Shown here piece by piece: positions 1-11,999 of a stretch of DNA of 64,000 bases. Each line of letters starts with the position of its first letter. Within the stretch, counting starts at the first letter, position 1. Source of the DNA: Chionis minor (lineage: Eukaryota > Chordata > Aves > Charadriiformes > Chionididae); contig VZSF01007808.1 of assembly GCA_013398295.1 (NCBI GenBank), positions 62,001 through 126,000 on the forward strand, given 5' to 3'. Under the pieces are notes generated by a model, which worked only from the letters and a program-made list of their open reading frames with translations, did not search any database and was not told where the DNA came from. Both the position numbers and the translations under genes were made by a program.

Positions 1-66
1 GAGCGTCCGTGGGGTTGGTGTGACCCACATGCAGGACCCGGCACTTGCCCTTGTTGAACCTCACAC
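1..66 (-). mobile_element. CR1 LINE fragment, cut by window edge
   Basis: The stretch 'acccacatgcaggaccc' followed by 'gcacttgcccttgttgaacc' matches, base by base with few differences, the block near 31365-31410 inside the long CR1 of this window. That block lies in the C-terminal part of the CR1 reverse transcriptase ORF read on the minus strand. Only this end of the copy is visible. The right border is judged from loss of similarity after 'acctcacacc'. Confidence 0.75.
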
Positions 67-1275
67 CATTTAATCTTCAAACCATTTAATCTTCTGGATG
101 TGATGAATAGGACTGTGTGTGTCTGATCACTTACATCGTTGTCATTTTGGTTACCTTTGCATGTCCTGTCATGTAGATTTTATACTCTTGGAGATGGTGC
201 TGCTTTGTTGAGGGTTGCCTAAGGTATGTCTGCAGGATTATGTGCATTGCATCCAGTGATGTTTCTACACCTTCCACGTGAGCTGTGGTTAAGCATTTTT
301 TTCTTTTTTTTTTTTTTACCCAGAAATCACAATTGAGTCTGTAAAACATTATGGATTTACTCCTATCATGCAGCGATGACAGGAAACAACAATTTGAAGT
401 TATCCAAGGAACTTCAATGTAAACTGTTAAAACCAGTTTGCTCTGGTTTTGTATTTTTGGGAAATGTGGAATACTGTTGATAGAGAACGTATGCTTTAGC
501 TTAAAAAGACTCCAATAAGAAAAGAGTTCTGTAATGTAACGTGATCAGACACCACAAACTTCGAATGTTGTGGCTCATTAGAACAGAAAAGCAAGTGCGT
601 ACTGCTTAAATCAAAGCCTTTGTCCTTGAGACAGTGTGGGCACTTCAGCATCATTCAAATTCAGTGTCAAAAAAATTAATGAGAATGCTAAATAGAACCT
701 GCCAGTGCCAACTCAAGTTCATGACCAGGTGCCTTAGTTGAATCACTGATTTCCTCTTACGTAAGAATCATACTTGCTGTGTCCAACATGTTGAACCTAT
801 ACATAAAGAAAGAACATTTTTATATAGAAAGATACAAATGCATCGTAAATCACATGTCGTTTGCAATTTCTTGGTACTAAGTGTTTGTGGTTTATGAGTC
901 ACAGCTGTTGAAAAGCTTATGATGAAAAAATGATACCTTAGAAATGGCTGCAGTTACAAGCTTCAGTTTATTATTCTTTTTTAAATAAGGCGGAGTTTTG
1001 ATCCTCAAATTTATTTCATTCACTCAGTTACAGCAATTGTATAAACTCATCAGGAAAATAGGTGCATAAACAGATACATGTCAATGAATTTCCTCTGGAT
1101 ACTCTTTCTGTCCTTTTTGCATATGTACTTACACTGATGGGCATTAGAACTCCCATTTCAAAGGCGTTTTCTCTTAAGTGGAGTGAGATCTTTTTCCCTT
1201 CCCCATATTTGCTCTTCAATGCAGAAATCCAGTTTTAATATCAATCTCAGAAACTTTGTCAATCTGCAAATACTC

Positions 1276-1304
1276 TGTTGTTTGTTTGTTTGTTCGCTTG
1301 TTTG
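1276..1304. repeat. (GTTT)n microsatellite
   Basis: About seven units of GTTT/TTTG, one changed to TTCG, seen directly. Confidence 0.85.
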
Positions 1305-2062
1305 AAGTAGCCTGTTTGCATTTGCTAGTAGCTCTCTGCTTAACCTTTAAGGAACTACACTTCATTACACTGAGAACACCTGAATTCTGGACTTGCACAA
1401 AACCTTCAGCAAGAATCAGTAAAAACAGTTACAGCTTAATTTACCATGTAGATAAAACATTTTAATCTGAGCAAAGAAAGTCAAATACTGCCAGAACTGC
1501 TTTGGATTTATGTGGCTGTCTGTGACAGGACGGAAAAGGTGATGCTGGATGATAACGGTGGCAGCTGTACTGATAGTTCTTACAGCGATGTAAATACTGG
1601 CTTGTCGTGGTCTAAGGATTTTCTTCTGAAGAGCAATGGGAGCTCCTTGTATTCTGGAAACTGTTTAAATTTTGAGGTCTATCAAAATATGCCCTGGACT
1701 TTCCTTTATGCCTACCTACCCCTGGTATTCCTGTGATGCTGATTTGTGTAATATTCAGACACTTCACATTCTTTGATGCATTTATCTTCATAACAATCTG
1801 GGGAAGTATAAAAGCATTGCTATTCTTATTGCTTTTTCTGGGTGGGAAATTTAAGCAAAGAAGTAGTGTAGAGAGCTTTTTCATGCCTGCATAAGATGCC
1901 TGTGAGAAACTGAACACTGGGAAGTGAATTCTTGTCTAGCGCTTCTGTGCTGAGCCATCCAGATGTCTAAAAGCACATGGGTAACTTCATGTCCAGTGCT
2001 AATGATGGACATGCTTCCAAGAACTAGACAGGACCTAGACGAGCTGTTTGAAAACTGAAAAG

Positions 2063-2081
2063 AAAAAAAAAAAAAAAAAAA
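2063..2081. repeat. Poly-A run
   Basis: Nineteen A in a row. No upstream retrocopy or flanking duplication was recognised, so I treat it as simple sequence. Confidence 0.8.
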
Positions 2082-3447
2082 GCTTGGATAGAGAAAAAAG
2101 TGATCCCATATGTAATTTTGTCCATTCAATCACGTGCATATAAAGTCAGTTATGTACTTTAAAAATGCAGGCAAAAGCTTGTCAAGGCTTTTCTCACCTC
2201 TCTAGGGTTTTGGAATGAGTAGAGTCCTCCTTGCATAAAGTTTTTGCTGTTTCAACGAGGGGTTCCTGCGACTCCGCTTCCCCAAAATGTGGCCTGCCTC
2301 AGCCCTGTGGTTTCTTCGTAGAAAGTAATTGCAGCATTGCAGTGTGAAACGAGTGAAAGAGCTTTTCCTATTCCTCCATCCCCTCTAGACACAAGTTCCC
2401 AGCTTGTATCTAGAACACCCCAGCCCTTCCATAGGTGCTACCGTTGGCTCTCTGCGGAGGCTCCCAGCACAGCTGTGCAAGCAAAGGAGCCTTCCCACAA
2501 AGGCAGGCATAGAAATTCACAGCTGGGGAGAAAACGACGGAGAAAGCCAGCACGAGGCCATAACAGCGTGGTGGGGGCTCAGCTCTGTATTGATGCTGGT
2601 GACAGCAAAATATCTTGAGCCATAGAGGGTTGTGGCCTTTGCACCCTCCAGAACCAGCAAAGGTTTGTGATGACAGGACAGTTTTTATCAATGTACAGTA
2701 TTTTATGATCCTAGGTTAGATATAGAGGCAGAGCTGCAAAGAACAAAGCTGGAAATATTGACCTTCTCATACAAAATCACCAGTGTACTTTGTTTTGAGT
2801 GAAAATAATTAGGTTGTTTTTTTTTTTTTTACATCTCATTATTTCCTTTGGTATGTCTGTAGATGTGACTGCTGCTTTGTCTCACATCAGGCTACCCTCA
2901 TCATTTATTGATGTTTTTGTTCATACTGAATATGTATAGGCTGCGTGAGCTACTCTAACTCCCAGTTAGAGTTTAATCCTATCCACTCTAAAGCCTCCCA
3001 ATACACCAGTAGGCAAGTAACTGTGCCATACTTTTCAGAACAATGGTATACTGAATTTTACATGCTCTAGCCTCTGGGGTTTTGGATTTCAAGCTGTGGC
3101 TCAAGGCTGCTACCCTGTATTTAGTTTGCTTCTGCTTTCTGAAAATAGTTTCTGACTTTTCTAAATCTGCTTGTTCTTGTGCTGTGTGAAATGTTTGTCG
3201 TTTCACTGGAAAGCCATCTGCTCTTATGGGACATGCCTGTGTGTGCAAATTGAATTTAACAAGATTGGATGGGGTGGCAGTGGTCAAGATTGAAGAGGGC
3301 TTGTGCAGAAAGCTTAAGGAAGTCTCATGCAAAATTGGGTTGATGTGAGCAGCCATTGCAGCTGTCCTGTGCAGCACCATAGTGGAGCATATGGGTAGGG
3401 TATTGGATGAGGGATTCTAGGGATCCAAGCTTGCTCCAATTTGTGAT

Positions 3448-3748
3448 TGTCATGGTTTGGGACGGATTGGCCCAAGCAAGCCGAGCGACAGAGGCTTCCA
3501 AGAACTCCACAGGACCTCCTTTTCCGCTTCCCACCCTCTAATGGGGCAAATAACAAAGTTTGTTGGCCTTGGCTGTTAGAGCAATAAGTATAAGCAAGAA
3601 CTTCTCTGCATCCCATTCCTTGGCATCAACTATAAACATGGGTCTTATCACTCTGAGAGTGAGCAGTTTCCTGCACAACGTGCAGTTAGAAGACGCCTAG
3701 TTAGAGTTACTGAAAAAAATTGGTCCTTTTTAACCTCAAACCAGGACA
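3448..3748 (-). mobile_element. Solo LTR of an endogenous retrovirus
   Basis: A 301-bp block begins TGTCATGGTTTGGG and ends CTCAAACCAGGACA, so the ends are inverted TG...CA termini with about 12 bp of imperfect terminal inverted repeat. It is flanked by a perfect 5-bp direct repeat, GTGAT at 3443-3447 and at 3749-3753, as expected for retroviral integrase. No internal region is present, so it is a solo LTR left by LTR-LTR recombination. The strand is inferred from the end TGTCCTGG, which is the 5' end in the gag-bearing copy at 11-13 kb. The body differs from the LTRs at 12.5 and 36 kb, so it is a related but distinct subfamily. Confidence 0.8.
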
Positions 3749-6700
3749 GTGATGAAACAATAGATGGCTGTTCCTAATCTGCTGAAGGTGCGGTGGATTT
3801 CTAGCATTGACAGAGCAAGACGGACTAGAAGTTCCCTAAGGATCCCTCTCCTGAAAGGCAATGGCTGACTATGGGAGGATGACTCTGTGTGGAGGATGGC
3901 TTTTCCTCTTGGTTTATCGAGGGACCACAGAAGGGTAAAGACTTTCTTTTATTTGTTGTGCTGACCTGTTCCACTCTTCCTGTTTGTTTACAGGATAGAG
4001 TGTGACTGAGAGGGACCTGCACTGAAGAGGCTGTAGGATTTGTTGCCCTCAAGTGGCAAAAGGACGGACCAACCTTCACCTTTGAAATGGTCAGGACCTA
4101 CTATGTGAAGTCATGGAGGGTGCAGGGAGGGCACCCATGTCTTTCTGTTAATCAGTGTGCACTGAAAAATCTAAATCTAGGTACGAGTTTGCTCAAGTCT
4201 CTGTAATATTGGGAGCAGTTACTAGTTCTGTCTGAATACTATTCTTCTTCTAAAGCGCACACGAGAAAATGTAACATTGGTATTTACTTTTTTGGTTTTT
4301 GGTCTTCTGCTCATCCCAGTAGTAGCTGTTGAACTGATAGTTGTAGTAACGCCTGACTGCCGTAGTAAAAGTTGAACTGAGACAACGCAGTGATCTCATG
4401 TGTTGATGTTACAAGATGTGGAATAACGAAAGAAACCGGTTTTTAAATTTTATTTCAGTAAAACCTACATTTGATGTACAGCTTGCATTTGGCTTCCCTT
4501 TTCTCACTGTATTTTGAATAATTCAGACTTTCTTCCTTTTTTTTTTTTTTGGGCGGGTGGGGCATAAGAATAGTCACCAAACCCTGTAGTTCAGACATGT
4601 TTATAGCATGAGACTTACTGAGTTTTATGGTGGAAGGAGTCTCCAGCAGTCTACTGGACCAGGAACCCATCTGTAGAAAGTTCCTTAAGTTTTGAAAAAA
4701 TACAAATAATAAAGTTAATTGGATTATTTTGACTATATATGGACTATGGATAATTATAATTGGTCTATTTTGACTAATGCAGCCAATTCTGTTGAGAGTT
4801 TTTATGGGGACTTATTGATATAAACCTGTTGAAGTAAAGGTTTCAAGTAGCAATTTTATTTTACTTTTTTCTTGTAGTGTTATTTTTTAGTACTTTTTTA
4901 GGAGTCTCTTATCATTTTTCCTTCAGCTTTGTTTTCAAGTACGGATCTAATCTTGTTTGTTCCAAGCTCTGAAAAAAGAGTTAAAATAAAAGGAATGTTT
5001 AAGTTTTGCTTCATGACACAAGCAAATACTGGAGCTGCACAGCACAGTTGCACTTCATCCAGGGCCAAAAGGAAAGGAGAGCCTCGCCACCGTGCTGGTG
5101 GCTTGACAGAGACTCTTGGTTTTTTTCATAAAAGAAAACGATTGGTCTTATTTCTTTATTTACTATCCCATGTGATGGTGAGTTTCAGTGAACTGTCAGC
5201 TCGCTGTGGTTTATTCCTTTTCATGACAGACAAAAGAAAAAGAAATGTTGAAATTGAAAACAGTCATGTTGCTTGCATCTCCCTCTTCTTGCTGGAGCCA
5301 GCAAATGCCCAGCGGGCATTCTAATGGATGGGTGTCACTTTACAAAAAAGTCTTCTGTTGGCTTATGCTTTTAAGTGTTTTAGCTTTCCACAGGACTTTG
5401 ACAGTGATTTTCTGACTGCCCCAAGTAAAGAACACAAAATACAGTTCATTTCCTTCAGTGAAAATGAAACAGAACAACTCTGCTAACACCCCTTGCCAAG
5501 GGAAAAAGGTTCAGGCAGCCCTGGAAACCCAGCCAGGGTTTGTTCTGTGATGCAAACACTTGCTACCTTGTCTTCCAGGTAACAACATAATTAAAGTGTA
5601 TGTTTTGCACAGCATCACTGTTACCTGCATTAATTTGTATCGAACACAGAAAACGGGCTGTTTGGGAGTATGTATACTCCTTGTATTTGACCTAGCCAGG
5701 TAATGGGAATAGCTGTGGTCCCTAGTGAGATTTCTTTTACCACGTTGTTTCAGCCTTGTTCTTGGCAGAAATAAGCCTCTTTATGTCTTGGTGGCTAACA
5801 GGATAGCCAAAAGGTGCAGGAGGTCGTCAGTGCCTTGTCCCTGTGGCAAATGAAGAATCTCACTTTTGTAACCGCTGGTATTTTTGTTGTTGTAGTTCTG
5901 TGGGCAGACTGGACATTGGGACCGTCACCGGCTCTTTTCAAAAAGCTAAATTGAATTATAAATATTATTTCTCCTACACTGAACCTAAATACTAATTCTT
6001 GTGTATTTACGGAGTTGGCTAAGCAAACCCTTTCACTCCCTCTATCTGCTTCTACATAATATACAGTAGCATTGATTTGCATGTTCTGTCTAAATTTAAT
6101 ATTGTGCCACCCAGCTGTGGCAATGAGCGTGTCTTGAGACACCACCTTTGGTCTTGGGGACTGAATAGTCCTGGCTCTAGGAGGCCAGAGGAGCAAACCA
6201 ACAATGCTAAAAGAGGTGATTATCCAATTCTTGTGTTTGCTGCAGTGTAAAAGGCCCTCCTATAGCCTCCTCCTGGCCCCAGACACTACAAAACAGATAT
6301 TGTTGGTGGAGATTATGAATTCCAGTGCTCTTTACTGTGTGTATCTACTTTTCTATCTGTATATGTAGCAATAAAACAACATGCACGAGGTTATAAAAAT
6401 AGCCTGCAAGTGATTGACATGCTAATAATGCTCAATCAAGTCAATAATGCTCATGTAACGAGCTCCTGAGAAAATAGTATTTTTGGTCAATAATACACTT
6501 TTTAAAAAGGAACTGTTTGTTTTTAATTAACCTCATATTTAGCGATTTAGTCATGCCATGTCCATCAAGCGCAGTAGAGAAAAACACGCGCTGTCTTGAA
6601 ACGCTGCGTTGTTGCCTTAAACTTTCATCTCTTCCTTCTTGGCTTTCTCTCCTGCATTCCACCTTAGCATGTTTTGGAGGATTGAGGCAAATCATGGCTT

Positions 6701-6856
6701 GTCATGTTACTTCGAATTCAGTGCTTCTCTTTTGTAAGAAGGGTGTTAGGTGATTCATCTGTGACAGGACATCCCATTATGTTGTGACAGACTGTCAAGG
6801 TGAACCTGCTGTAAGTACTTAGCAACAATGTAGTGCTTCTAATGTGTCACTTGGCA

Positions 6857-6912
6857 CTTTTTTCTTTTCTTTTCTTCCTCTTTTTTTTTTTTTTTCCTTT
6901 TCTTTTTCTTTT
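6857..6912. repeat. 56-bp pure polypyrimidine tract
   Basis: Every base from 6857 to 6912 on the plus strand is C or T, mostly T. It is simple sequence. No exon follows that would make it a splice acceptor tract. Confidence 0.85.
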
Positions 6913-9559
6913 GGCTAAAGGCTGACAGATTTTAATCCATTAAGTGATCCAAAAAAACAGTGTTTGGAATTGTGTAATGCTCAGTAAAATTGAGCAGGAC
7001 AGACAGTGCCCACAAATTCCCGACGGGGAGGAAATAGGTCCTGTGGTCTTAAGACTCTTGTCACATGATGTTAAGTAGAACATTGTGGGGTTTTGTCTGG
7101 TTTGGGTTTTGTTTGTAACTTTTAAGGGAAAAATTATATGCTATCAGGGGAGGAGCTTTTAAAAAGAAAATGGGTTCATTTCCCAGTTGTGAAGGAGGGC
7201 TGAAATAAATGCTAACAGTTTTGAGATGACTTTCAGGCACATAATTCCTTGGGTTGTTTTGTTTCTGTGCTTACTTACATAGAGTCTTTGGGTTAGGCAA
7301 GCTCTGGACTTCAGCAGTTCCCTGGCCGATGTTCTGCCTCCTGGCTGCTCCAGGGACTTCATGGTAGCACCTTCTCCCTTGCACTGAGCTTTTGATTAAT
7401 TACAGCATCCTTCCAGCCCTCTCATTAAAAAAAATATTTTTTGTACCTCTCGGCACAATCAGATTGTGTGTGGCTGAATTCACATTAAAAATATGTGAAT
7501 GAAGTTGAACTTCAGGTAACTTGGAGACTGTGGGCTGCTGTTGTAGCTAAGGAGTCTTGATTAGGTGTCTAAATGTTATGTTAGGAGCCTGTCATTGTGT
7601 AACCATTGTTTTGACAGTTTTTGTGTGCCCATGTGTTCATGTATGCTCACATAAAGACCATAGTGCCTACAGGAGCCCTTACTTTCTGTTGATGCCAAAT
7701 TCACCTATCTTCCCCAAAGTCAGCAGTAAACTGATGACTTACAAAAAAATCTGACTCGTGGCTTTGAGCAGAACTACAGCAATTGACATCCATCAACATG
7801 TTAAAATAGGACAAATTCTAAAGGTTAAAGGGAAGACAGAAAATGGGAATGCAATGCATTTTCAATGCAAAAATGAGACCTGCTTAACCCTTCAGTATTT
7901 CTCTATATTGTACTCTTTTTCTTTGCCCCGATGATAAGTGAAACCTGCATCTAGTATTGCACGGGATAAAGGTTGCAGTGTTTTGAATTCCACGTAACCT
8001 TGGCTAAACTGATTTTGCATAGCATGCAGAATATTAGTACCCAGTTTTACGTAATTTTTGACCAGTTCTAACAGCATTTGATCACACTTTCGAACATTTT
8101 GGTTACCAAAAAAAAAAAAATCTCAAATTTTTGAAGTGGAGAAATACTGACACGATAACAATATCCTGTTATTTAAAACTTGTAAATGAAGTTACTTTCT
8201 GTCTGCCCTTTTATTCTTTATCACAAGTCCCTGTGGTACATTGCTAACAGCATTGGCTAACTAACAGCCGAGCTAGGAACTTGAGTGTCTTCCCTATCTA
8301 CCTTCTTTGAACAAATGTCAGGCTATTTGTGTTCCAGCTTTCATTTTTAAGTCATCAGAGTGGAGCAGAAGATAGCTGTGTCAGGACATGATGTTTGCAG
8401 CCTGACTACTGCGCTGTTCAGGAAATGACAATGACTGAGAGGTGGGTCAGAGGCATGGATGCCACAGGCACTGTTCATAAACGTACTTTACTCTGGGTTT
8501 TTTTCTGCAGTTAAGGTATGTTAAGACAATGTTTTTCCATTGTTGGTTGAAAAAAAGAATTAGAAAAACTGTTTCGGGCTCATTTCACAGCAAACAGATG
8601 AAACCGGAGATGAAATTAGGTTAATAAGTTTTGTAAAATAAAAAATGAGTAAGTACGTAATTTTTCAGTTCTTTTTAAGAGGGTAAGGTGGTGGCACACA
8701 AATTGCATTGTGCTGAATGAGGCAAAACCAGGATGGAAGCATTAGTCAGGAAAAATAGAAAAGTAGAAAAATATCTTCTTAACAAACAGGGTGTTTCTTT
8801 AAAGAAAACAAAAGACACTTTCCCGGGGATGCACTCGGGGTAGCTGAGTGTTCAAATCTTCCCCAGAGGTGTACCAATGAGGGGGAAGAGAGGCTCAGCT
8901 CGTCAGCTGGACCCAAGGCCAGGGGAATGGGATGTCTTCTCGTGATGGAGTCTTCCTGTGATGGAGTTTTCCCTAATGTTTGCTCCATTCTTGAACTATT
9001 TTATAGTGTTTTAATTTACAGGTGGAGCTTGAAGTGACCATCGTCATACATAGCTTTATCATGATTGGCCCAAAATTCTCTCGCTTTGTGTTTAAAGGTA
9101 CAGACTAGCGAAAATTCAGTGTGCAAGCTCAGTGAGGGGTGGTCTCACCTTGAGAGGCAGGTAGCTTTTGGGAAGGAGGTGTGTTTTGGTATTATAATGA
9201 CATTATAATGAGCAAAGTTCACTCAAAGCACAGCATTTCATCAAAAACTGACAGACTGTTGGCCCAGGGCATCATGTGTGCAGCTTATTGATTGTATTAA
9301 GTGTATTGTGTACCTTTAAATCCCTTTGTCATCACAGAGCGTGGCCGTGGTGCCTCCACTCTGCTTCACCCTCCATGCAGTTTCTCCTAGAGCTGGCACA
9401 CCAAGTTCCCCTGATGTCTTCAACACCTAAGGTTGTCTAGGGAGTTGCCATGGTACTCGTTGCACCTTAGCTGCATTCCACCCTGCTCCAATAGTGTAGG
9501 TTTACCTAAAAATGCGAATATAGATTTAATTTTAAGTCACCTCCCAACAATTATTCCAC

Positions 9560-9606
9560 AGCATCTTGTGAGCATCTTGTGAGCATCATCTTGTGAGCAT
9601 TGTGAG
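9560..9606. repeat. Short tandem repeat, unit AGCATCTTGTG
   Basis: Four adjoining units: two exact 11-mers, one carrying an extra CAT, and one shortened. Confidence 0.85.
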
Positions 9607-11066
9607 AAGGCAGCCTCCACTTTGTGTGTCCAATTCATGGAAGGCATCAGAAGGCCAACTGAACTGTGCTGGTTTGGTACTGGATGAAGGTCTGGCCACA
9701 ACCAACCCTTAATTTCTAAATTCTGTCTTTTCAGGAAGAGTGGTCTGTGCGGTGGCTTTGTGTGAAATATAGCCCTGCTTGTGAGCAGGAGTAGCTGAGC
9801 AGGCCGTCCAAATTGCCAGAGCACCCTCAAGCGTGCCAGCATTCTCCTGTGCCATGGAAGAAGGATGGAGAGCCTTTGTGTGCGTGTGAGCATGCGTTCC
9901 AGCGCAGCATCCTGCACTTGCTATCAAGTAAGTAAGAGATAGAGGGGAATGATGACTAAGCAACACTGATGATCCACAGCTCTTTTTTTTTGGATTGATT
10001 TTTATTTTTTCGTAACTATTTAGATTTTACTTGCCAATGCAATAAACTCACATGTCCTTAAAAAGCATGAGATGCAGAGAGAAAGACTAAAACTTGTTAG
10101 CTCATACCGAGGGCTGACTAAAAACACCCAATATGAATTCCACAAACAAATTAACTGTGACACCTCTGTAAATCTAGAAGAGCTCCTGCCATATTCAAGC
10201 AATTTTAAAAAACATCCCATTTTAGTAAACTCAATTTAACTGCCATGTTCTCTTTTTCTGCATTTGCTTCCCATCACTACTGATTATCCAGATTCTTGTG
10301 TCTGAACATTGATCTGCTCTTCTTAGCCAATTATTCTTTTAACTATATCTTGTATAACAGCAATCTGTAATATCTCCAGCTCTGGACAATAGATTTTCTG
10401 TTGAAGTCAGTAGAAAGCTGATATACATTGAAGCAGCAGGTTCATCGTAAGGTGGAGCCAATGACAGAAAAGGCTATATAATAGAAGCACAAGGCATTCA
10501 TTTGTAGAGACTACTAAAATACAGCTTTTTGCATGATGGGAAGGAAGTTCTGCCAACTTATGAGCAAATTGTCCTAGTACAGGCTAATGATTCTAGATTG
10601 TTTAATTTTGCATATTACTATTTTTATGTTAGTCCTGAAGAAGCATATACTTTTCATATGTGTCTGTGAGAGCTAAAGGAGTCAGGTTTTCTTCCTGAAA
10701 CTCAATTAAAAGGAATACCATGCCTTAGACAAATAATAAAAAAATATTTTGGCCCATATCATTAAACCTTCAAAATGTTTAGGTCTTGATGAATTCCCTT
10801 TTGATGTGTGGAAAAAGGGGCTATGGGGCCACGCTGCATCAAGAGTCTACAGATGAATGCTGAGCTGAACACAGCGGCATGGTAACTGTGTTTTATTTGA
10901 AATCTTGTCCAAACCCTCTGTTTTAATAAAAGGAACTGTTATCATTAATAAAAAGCTTCCTTTGAGTTTGGTGGGTTTGGACCAAGCTATAGCGACTTTT
11001 GTATCGTGAAATATTTGTGTGTTGATAGAGTACCCAGTGACTTTGATTATCTGTAATGTTGGCAGG

Positions 11067-11120
11067 TGTTCTGCACAGAACATTGTCCCTATAGGGATAC
11101 CTGCTTCTCACACTTAGCAA
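11067..11120 (-). pseudogene. gag: Frameshifted continuation of retroviral Gag
   Basis: Just downstream of the stop that ends the longer gag fragment, another minus-strand frame reads LSVRSRYPYRDNVLC. This looks like the stretch expected to follow the capsid-like block of the neighbouring fragment. Similarity fades after about 18 codons, so the rest of gag, all of pro-pol and the 3' LTR are not seen. At least one indel separates it from the preceding frame. Family assignment is from memory of avian ERVL-like Gag proteins and is not checked. Confidence 0.45.
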
Positions 11121-11129
11121 GAGTCACCT

Positions 11130-11999
11130 CTAGAGGGTGACAGATTGCAGTGGTCTTCCAAGAGCCCTGTCAATACCACATTCTCTAGACAATGGTACCA
11201 GCCGCTTGGCTTCTCTACCATCTAAATCCAAACTATCAGCTCCAGTGTCCCAGCAGCGGAGCAACCAAGAAACCAATTGCTCACCTTCCTGACGGCTGTA
11301 ATCTCTACGTATGTCTCGCAGCTCAGTGAGGGATAATGATCGAGTAGTTTCCTCTGTTACTTCATTATGTGATGTCCCTGGCTGACCACTACCATCTGGT
11401 GCTATTGCACGTTTCCTTTTGTGCACAGGGTTGACTGATACCAGCACTGACTGAGGCTGTAGGTCATCTCTATCATCCATCACCAAAGTTGAAGTAGGTC
11501 TAGTACTCGCTGCAGCTGTGGGTTCTGCAATGAGAGCCCGCAGGATTTGGATAGCATTACTGTCCATCACAGGGGCCGGCAGAATCTGCACGGCTGTGGG
11601 AGCTGGCAGAGTCTGCGTGCGTACAAAGTTTGTCACAGGCGCTGCAGGGCCTGCACGGTCACAAAGTTTGTCACGGGGGCTGGCAAAGTCTGCACGGACG
11701 CACTGTCTGTGGCAGGAGCCGGCAGAGGCTGTACAGGAGCACTGTCTGTCACGGGAAGCCAGAGGGGGCTGTACGGACGCAGGAGCTGACAAGGACTCCA
11801 CAGGAGCAGTGTGTTTCTCAGGGGCCGGTAGGGGCTGTACTGGAGCAGGGTCTGTCGCGGGGGCCGGTGGGGGCTGTACTGGAGCGGGGTCTGTCGCAGG
11901 GGCCGGTGGGGGCTGTACTGGAAGATTTCTTCTACAGCGGATGAAAAAGACCCAGCCCGCGGCATTTACCAACACAAGTGCAATAATCAAAAGCTCCAA
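11130..11999 (-). pseudogene. gag: Endogenous retrovirus Gag fragment, proline-rich and capsid-like part
   Basis: Open for 289 codons, but the first codon is TTG, preceded by a nearby in-frame stop, so it is a continuation of the upstream gag fragment in another frame, not a separate gene. Order: a hydrophobic segment (residues 2-20) followed by basic RCRR; a 13-residue repeat of the type PVQPPPAPATDPA; a Ser/Thr-rich linker with basic KRKR; then a capsid-like block (about 221-289) containing LVSWLLRCWDTGADSL and REAKRLVPLSRECGID. I recognise that last block as resembling Gag of avian ERVL-like retroviruses. The middle of the repeat is out of phase (about 11640-11765), showing two further indels that cancel out. 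A stop truncates it within the capsid region. It is a relic and cannot make a working Gag. Confidence 0.65.
11560..11935 (-). repeat. 39-bp tandem repeat inside gag relic
   Basis: The unit 'ggggccggtgggggctgtac' continues with about 19 more bases and then repeats. The three units nearest 11935 are nearly identical and the remaining ones, toward 11560, are increasingly diverged. On the minus strand it encodes a 13-residue Pro/Ala-rich motif. A unit length divisible by three keeps the frame when the copy number changes. Confidence 0.8.

Larger units (their letters stand above)
67..3447. other. Unique AT-rich non-coding stretch
   Basis: I see no recognisable exon or transposon here. It holds a T-rich run at 296-317, a GTTT microsatellite at 1276-1304, a poly-A at 2063-2081 and a poly-T at 2817-2831. 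Around 2340-2690 GC content rises and ORFs of about 90 codons overlap on both strands, but none resembles a known protein and none has convincing splice sites. Confidence 0.6.
3749..11066. other. Unique non-coding stretch
   Basis: No host exon or confidently named transposon is visible. It contains a poly-T at 4537-4550, a 56-bp polypyrimidine run, a 16-bp near-perfect tandem duplication at 8942-8972, a TTAA-bounded 12-bp inverted repeat (9091-9102 with 9309-9320) and an 11-bp tandem repeat at 9560-9606. The last 230 bp, nearest the gag relic, are AT-rich with an AATAAA on the minus strand (10892-10897), so they may be leftover retroviral 3' sequence, but I cannot show this. Confidence 0.5.

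Noticed and set aside
2337..2691. Overlapping ORFs of about 90 codons on both strands
   Set aside because: Overlap on opposite strands is typical of a locally GC-richer patch. No similarity recognised.
4929..5324. 131-codon plus-strand ORF
   Set aside because: No known domain. Composition follows local sequence, and neither splice sites nor a promoter support it. Length is within chance for 64 kb.
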